A DNA stretch of 7,942 nt. It comes from Chloroflexota bacterium. GTDB taxonomy: Bacteria > Chloroflexota > Anaerolineae > Aggregatilineales > Phototrophicaceae. The position numbers and the translations under genes were made by a program. Under the pieces are notes generated by a model. That model saw only the letters and a list, made by a program, of their open reading frames with translations, made no database searches and had not been told where the DNA came from. Shown here in pieces: positions 5,602 to 7,942 of the stretch. How positions within the stretch are numbered: the first letter of the stretch is position 1; every line of letters begins with the position of its first letter. The stretch lies in contig QGUR01000211.1 in assembly GCA_003242205.1 (NCBI GenBank), forward strand, positions 1 to 7,942, given 5' to 3'.

Positions 5602-5919
5602 ATGGCAACGTATTCGACACAAAACGAAAGTCTGCTTGGACGGGCATGGGCCAATCATCGTGAAGGCCGTCATGAGGCCGCCGTGGCCGATTTCGACCGT
5701 ATCCTGCGCGATGCCCCCAATGACATCGACGCCAATTTTGGCCTTGGGCTGGCCCAGAAGGCACTGGGCCGCTACGAACAGGCAATCGCTTCGTTCGAAA
5801 AGACCAAAGAGGAACTGGCCAAAAAGCTCAAGGACGAACCGGGAGATGACCGCTGGGAAATGCTGACACGCATGTGCGACCAGCGTATCGCCGAGATACG
5901 AGCGCTTCAGGGGCAATAG
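5602..5919 (+). CDS. Small soluble TPR protein
   Basis: This 105-residue protein is built from two TPR units (about 9-40 and 43-74; e.g. WANHREGRHEAAVADFDRIL and FGLGLAQKALGRYEQAIASF) followed by a charged helix (75-102). It has no signal peptide or membrane helix, so it is probably a cytoplasmic adaptor. The start at 5602 follows a GGAAGA site and the promoter at a sensible distance. The frame is open back to 5443, but that part covers the promoter and reads as cysteine-rich noise. The stop lies 5 bases before the UroD-like gene, so the two are probably co-transcribed. It is unrelated in layout to the membrane TPR proteins of the leftward operon, although the shared fold nearby is notable. 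The binding partner is unknown. Confidence 0.85.
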   Translation: MATYSTQNESLLGRAWANHREGRHEAAVADFDRILRDAPNDIDANFGLGLAQKALGRYEQAIASFEKTKEELAKKLKDEPGDDRWEMLTRMCDQRIAEIRALQGQ

Positions 5920-5924
5920 ACGCC

Positions 5925-6911
5925 ATGAACCGCCGCGAGCGTTTGGAAAAGACGATTGCCGGCGAAGAAACGGATCGTACGCCTGTTGGACTGTGGCGGC
6001 ATTTCCCCGGTGACGACCAGCGCGTCGCCGACTTTGCCCGGTCGGTTGTCGAGTTCCAGCGCACATACGACTGGGATTTCGTGAAGGTGACGCCTGCCAG
6101 CAGTTACAGTGTCATCGACTATGGCGTTCAGGATCAGTGGGAAGGCAACTGCGAAGGAACACGCACCTACACGCGGCGTGCGGTCACCCGGTCGCTCGAC
6201 TGGACATCGCTGCGCCCGCTCGATCCGTCGCGGGGCGAGTTAGGCAAGCAGGTTGACGCGCTGCGCCTGATCGCCGAAGGGCTGGACGACGACACGCCGA
6301 TCCTGATGACCATCTTCAGCCCGCTGGTGCAGGCCAAGCACATCGCCGGGCAGGACATGCTGATACGCCACATGCGGATGCAGCCCGACCGGCTGCGCAG
6401 CGGCCTGAGCGTGATTACCGAGAGCACGCTTCGGTTTATCGACGCGCTGCGCCGTGTTCCTATAGCCGGCATTTTCTACGCCGTCCAACACGCCAGCTAC
6501 AGCGTCATGTCCGAGGCTGAGTACCGCGAGTTTGGCCTACCGTATGACCGGCGTATCCTCGATACCCTGCCGGAGCGCTGGTGGTTTAACATGCTGCACC
6601 TGCATGGGGATGCCCCCATGTTCGGGTTGATCAACGAGTTTCGCGTCCATGCCGTCAACTGGCATGACAGAGGAACCGAACCAGGGCTGAGTCAAGCCCG
6701 GTTGATGTTCGATGGCGCGCTTTGCGGCGGTCTGTCTTCGGAGGCACACGTTCACCTCGGAACGCCGACGACCATTCGCGATGCGGCGCGGGACGCCATC
6801 GCGCAGCTTAACGGGAAACGGCTGATTCTCTCGGCGGGCTGCGTCGTGCCGGTCACATCGCCATGGTCGAACCTGCGCGCCGTACGCGCCGCAGTCGAGC
6901 CGTTAGCATAG
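5925..6911 (+). CDS. Uroporphyrinogen decarboxylase superfamily protein, not canonical HemE
   Basis: This 328-residue protein has the UroD TIM-barrel layout: an N-terminal MNRRERLEKTIAGEETDRTPV, the mid-region PILMTIFSPLVQAKHI (125-140), the strand with NMLHLHGD (222-229) and the C-terminal SAGCVVPVTSPWSNLRAV (303-320). HemE's RQAGR active-site stretch is replaced by WRHFPGD (24-30), so haem synthesis is unlikely. H225, H227 and C306 fall where corrinoid:thiol methyltransferases of this superfamily (MtaA, MtbA) carry their HxC...C zinc ligands, so a methyl-transfer or zinc role is possible. No corrinoid protein is encoded nearby. The start at 5925, 5 bases after the TPR stop, was preferred over an upstream in-frame ATG inside that gene. 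The true substrate is unknown. Confidence 0.85.
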   Translation: MNRRERLEKTIAGEETDRTPVGLWRHFPGDDQRVADFARSVVEFQRTYDWDFVKVTPASSYSVIDYGVQDQWEGNCEGTRTYTRRAVTRSLDWTSLRPLDPSRGELGKQVDALRLIAEGLDDDTPILMTIFSPLVQAKHIAGQDMLIRHMRMQPDRLRSGLSVITESTLRFIDALRRVPIAGIFYAVQHASYSVMSEAEYREFGLPYDRRILDTLPERWWFNMLHLHGDAPMFGLINEFRVHAVNWHDRGTEPGLSQARLMFDGALCGGLSSEAHVHLGTPTTIRDAARDAIAQLNGKRLILSAGCVVPVTSPWSNLRAVRAAVEPLA

Positions 6912-6914
6912 GAG
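6910..6914 (+). promoter_or_regulatory. Ribosome binding site deciding the rsmD start
   Basis: AGGAG lies 8 bases before ATG 6923 and overlaps the stop codon of the UroD-like gene. It supports ATG 6923 over the upstream in-frame ATG at 6863, whose extra 20 residues are arginine-rich and unlike RsmD. Confidence 0.75.
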
Positions 6915-6922
6915 CAGGCGCG

Positions 6923-7504
6923 ATGCCGATCCGCGTCATTGCCGGAAGCGCCAAGGGGCGGCGGCTGAAAATGGTGCCGGGCGATACCGTACGCCCGATT
7001 ATGGATCGCGTCAAAGAGGCGCTGTTCAGCATTATCGGGCGGGATATTCTGGGTGCGACGGTGCTGGATCTGTTTGCCGGGACCGGCAGCGTGGGCATCG
7101 AAGCTTTGAGCCGGGGCGCGGCGAGCGTGACATTCGTTGATCTGGATCGCAAGGCTATCCAGACGATCAGGGACAATCTTGAGCTGACGCGGCTTGCCGA
7201 TAGGGCCATTGTCCGCCGGGCCAATGCGTTTGATCTATTGAAGAATCCGCCTGATCGACCGTATGATCTGATCTATGTCGCGCCGCCGCAGTACAAGCGG
7301 TTGTGGGTAGACACACTGCTGGCGCTGGAGGAAAATCCGGCCTGGATACCGGCAGGTGTTTCCGTGATCGTGCAGATCGATCCGGCTGAGGCCGAGGATG
7401 TTCCGCTCACGCGTTTGCGGCTTGTCGACGAACGGCGCTATGGCAAGACGCTGCTGCGGTTTTATATCGCCGAAGATGTTTCCAATGGGGAAGTGACGGA
7501 TTAA
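6923..7504 (+). CDS. rsmD: 16S rRNA (guanine(966)-N2)-methyltransferase RsmD
   Basis: This 193-residue SAM-dependent methyltransferase has the usual RsmD length and order. The N-terminus MPIRVIAGSAKGRRL is followed by TVRPIMDRVKEALFSII (22-38), SAM-binding motif I LDLFAGTGSVGIEALSRG (48-65) and acidic SAM-ribose strand VTFVDLD (69-75). RsmD methylates N2 of G966 (E. coli numbering) in 16S rRNA during small-subunit assembly. Motif IV, normally DPPY, reads Y-V-A-P-P-Q-Y (118-124), with Ala in place of Asp and a Gln inserted before Tyr. I recall similar APPQY forms in other RsmD-like proteins of Chloroflexota and cyanobacteria but cannot verify that here. The start is fixed by AGGAG. The gene follows the UroD-like gene by 11 bases and precedes the ImmA-like gene by 1 base. 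Confidence 0.92.
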   Translation: MPIRVIAGSAKGRRLKMVPGDTVRPIMDRVKEALFSIIGRDILGATVLDLFAGTGSVGIEALSRGAASVTFVDLDRKAIQTIRDNLELTRLADRAIVRRANAFDLLKNPPDRPYDLIYVAPPQYKRLWVDTLLALEENPAWIPAGVSVIVQIDPAEAEDVPLTRLRLVDERRYGKTLLRFYIAEDVSNGEVTD

Positions 7505-7505
7505 G

Positions 7506-7937
7506 GTGCCATCCGTGGTAGATCAGCAAAGACTCGAGCAAATCACTGAAGATCTCGTCCAGTTGTACGAAGTCCATGGGCCGCCCGTCCCCATCGAGAG
7601 TATGCTTCAGCGCCCGCCGCATGAGATGTGGGAGGAACTGGATATCAACAATCTTTCCGGCAGCTTCATCTCCATCGGCGACAGATATGCGCCACGTATG
7701 TCTCTGGCCCGGCTTTTCGCGCGGCAGATCGCGTCCAGCGAATGGGGCAGCAAGCAAGCGCTGTCGAGTTTGGTCCACGACGAAGAGGCGATCCATGCCT
7801 TCGCGCGCATGCTGGTCATGCCGGCCAGCCTGATACGCTCGTTGAGCGAAGGCGCGCGCCGCCGAGATACAAACAAGCGCCTTTTCAACGTGCCGGGGGC
7901 GGAGCGCTGCCAGCGCCTTAGGAAACCGGCCTGTTGA
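7506..7937 (+). CDS. ImmA/IrrE-like small protein lacking the HExxH zinc site
   Basis: This 143-residue protein has the outline of an ImmA/IrrE (DUF955) domain: an N-terminal helix (QQRLEQITEDLVQLYEVHG, 7-25), VPIESML (28-34), a strand GSFISIGDRYAPR (52-64), then MSLARLFARQIASSEWG (65-81) where family members have a TLAHELGH-like zinc helix, and EEAIHAFARMLVMPASLIRSL (94-113) matching the second conserved helix (E..A..FA..LLMP). The zinc residues H, E and H are R69, L70 and R73 here, so it should not be an active protease. It could act as a regulator or adaptor. The GTG at 7506 (1 base after rsmD, weak GGGGAAG upstream) or the GTG at 7515 may be the start. Family assignment is by pattern only, and more distant helix-turn-helix-linked proteins cannot be excluded. 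Confidence 0.65.
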   Translation: MPSVVDQQRLEQITEDLVQLYEVHGPPVPIESMLQRPPHEMWEELDINNLSGSFISIGDRYAPRMSLARLFARQIASSEWGSKQALSSLVHDEEAIHAFARMLVMPASLIRSLSEGARRRDTNKRLFNVPGAERCQRLRKPAC

Positions 7938-7942
7938 AACCA

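Noticed and set aside
5344..6066. Long N-terminal extension of the first GNAT gene
   Set aside because: The extra 241 residues are unlike any GNAT and lie antisense to the promoter region and two well-supported plus-strand genes. The ATG at 5343 gives the normal family N-terminus.
7880..7937. Possible frameshift at the end of the ImmA-like gene
   Set aside because: The current frame ends in an arginine/leucine-rich helix (ERCQRLRK) consistent with the C-terminal helix of small ImmA-like proteins, and the neighbouring frame gives only proline/alanine-rich text. Considered intact.

Overview
The window is a GC-rich, gene-dense bacterial chromosome segment holding eleven protein-coding genes in two divergent transcription units. 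Both start from a short central intergenic region (about 5344-5601). Family content and protein style (single-domain GNATs, membrane TPR proteins, a UroD-like protein next to rsmD, an ImmA-like protein) suggest a Chloroflexota bacterium, perhaps Anaerolineae. That is an impression from family resemblance and no rRNA gene supports it. I see no transposon, prophage, CRISPR array, tRNA or rRNA.

Leftward unit (minus strand, read from 5343 down to 293): two GNAT acetyltransferases, an AlaX-type alanyl-tRNA editing protein, an uncharacterised 234-residue protein predicted to be beta-rich, and three consecutive membrane-anchored TPR proteins. Three of the six junctions are 4-base ATGA stop/start overlaps, two are gaps of 4-5 bases, and one is a longer overlap. 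This is strong evidence for one translationally coupled operon. The three TPR proteins each have an even number of predicted membrane helices (4, 2 and 2), which places all their TPR domains in the cytoplasm. Two of them also share a C-terminal motif, so they look like a duplicated set of membrane-tethered scaffolds.

Rightward unit (plus strand, 5602-7937): a small soluble TPR protein, a uroporphyrinogen-decarboxylase-superfamily protein that looks more like a corrinoid methyltransferase than HemE, the 16S rRNA guanine-N2 methyltransferase RsmD with an altered motif IV, and a small ImmA/IrrE-like protein that has lost its HExxH zinc site. Spacing is 1-11 bases, and a good sigma-70-like promoter precedes the first gene.

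The left end (1-292) has no convincing gene. It holds a cluster of inverted repeats at 15-98 and a purine-rich tract at 226-250, which on the leftward transcript is a C-rich, G-poor stretch just beyond the last TPR gene. Most of the genes belong to known families. The points most worth following are the changed metal or catalytic residues in four of them (AlaX, UroD-like, RsmD, ImmA-like) and the membrane TPR trio coupled to an unknown protein and a tRNA-editing enzyme.
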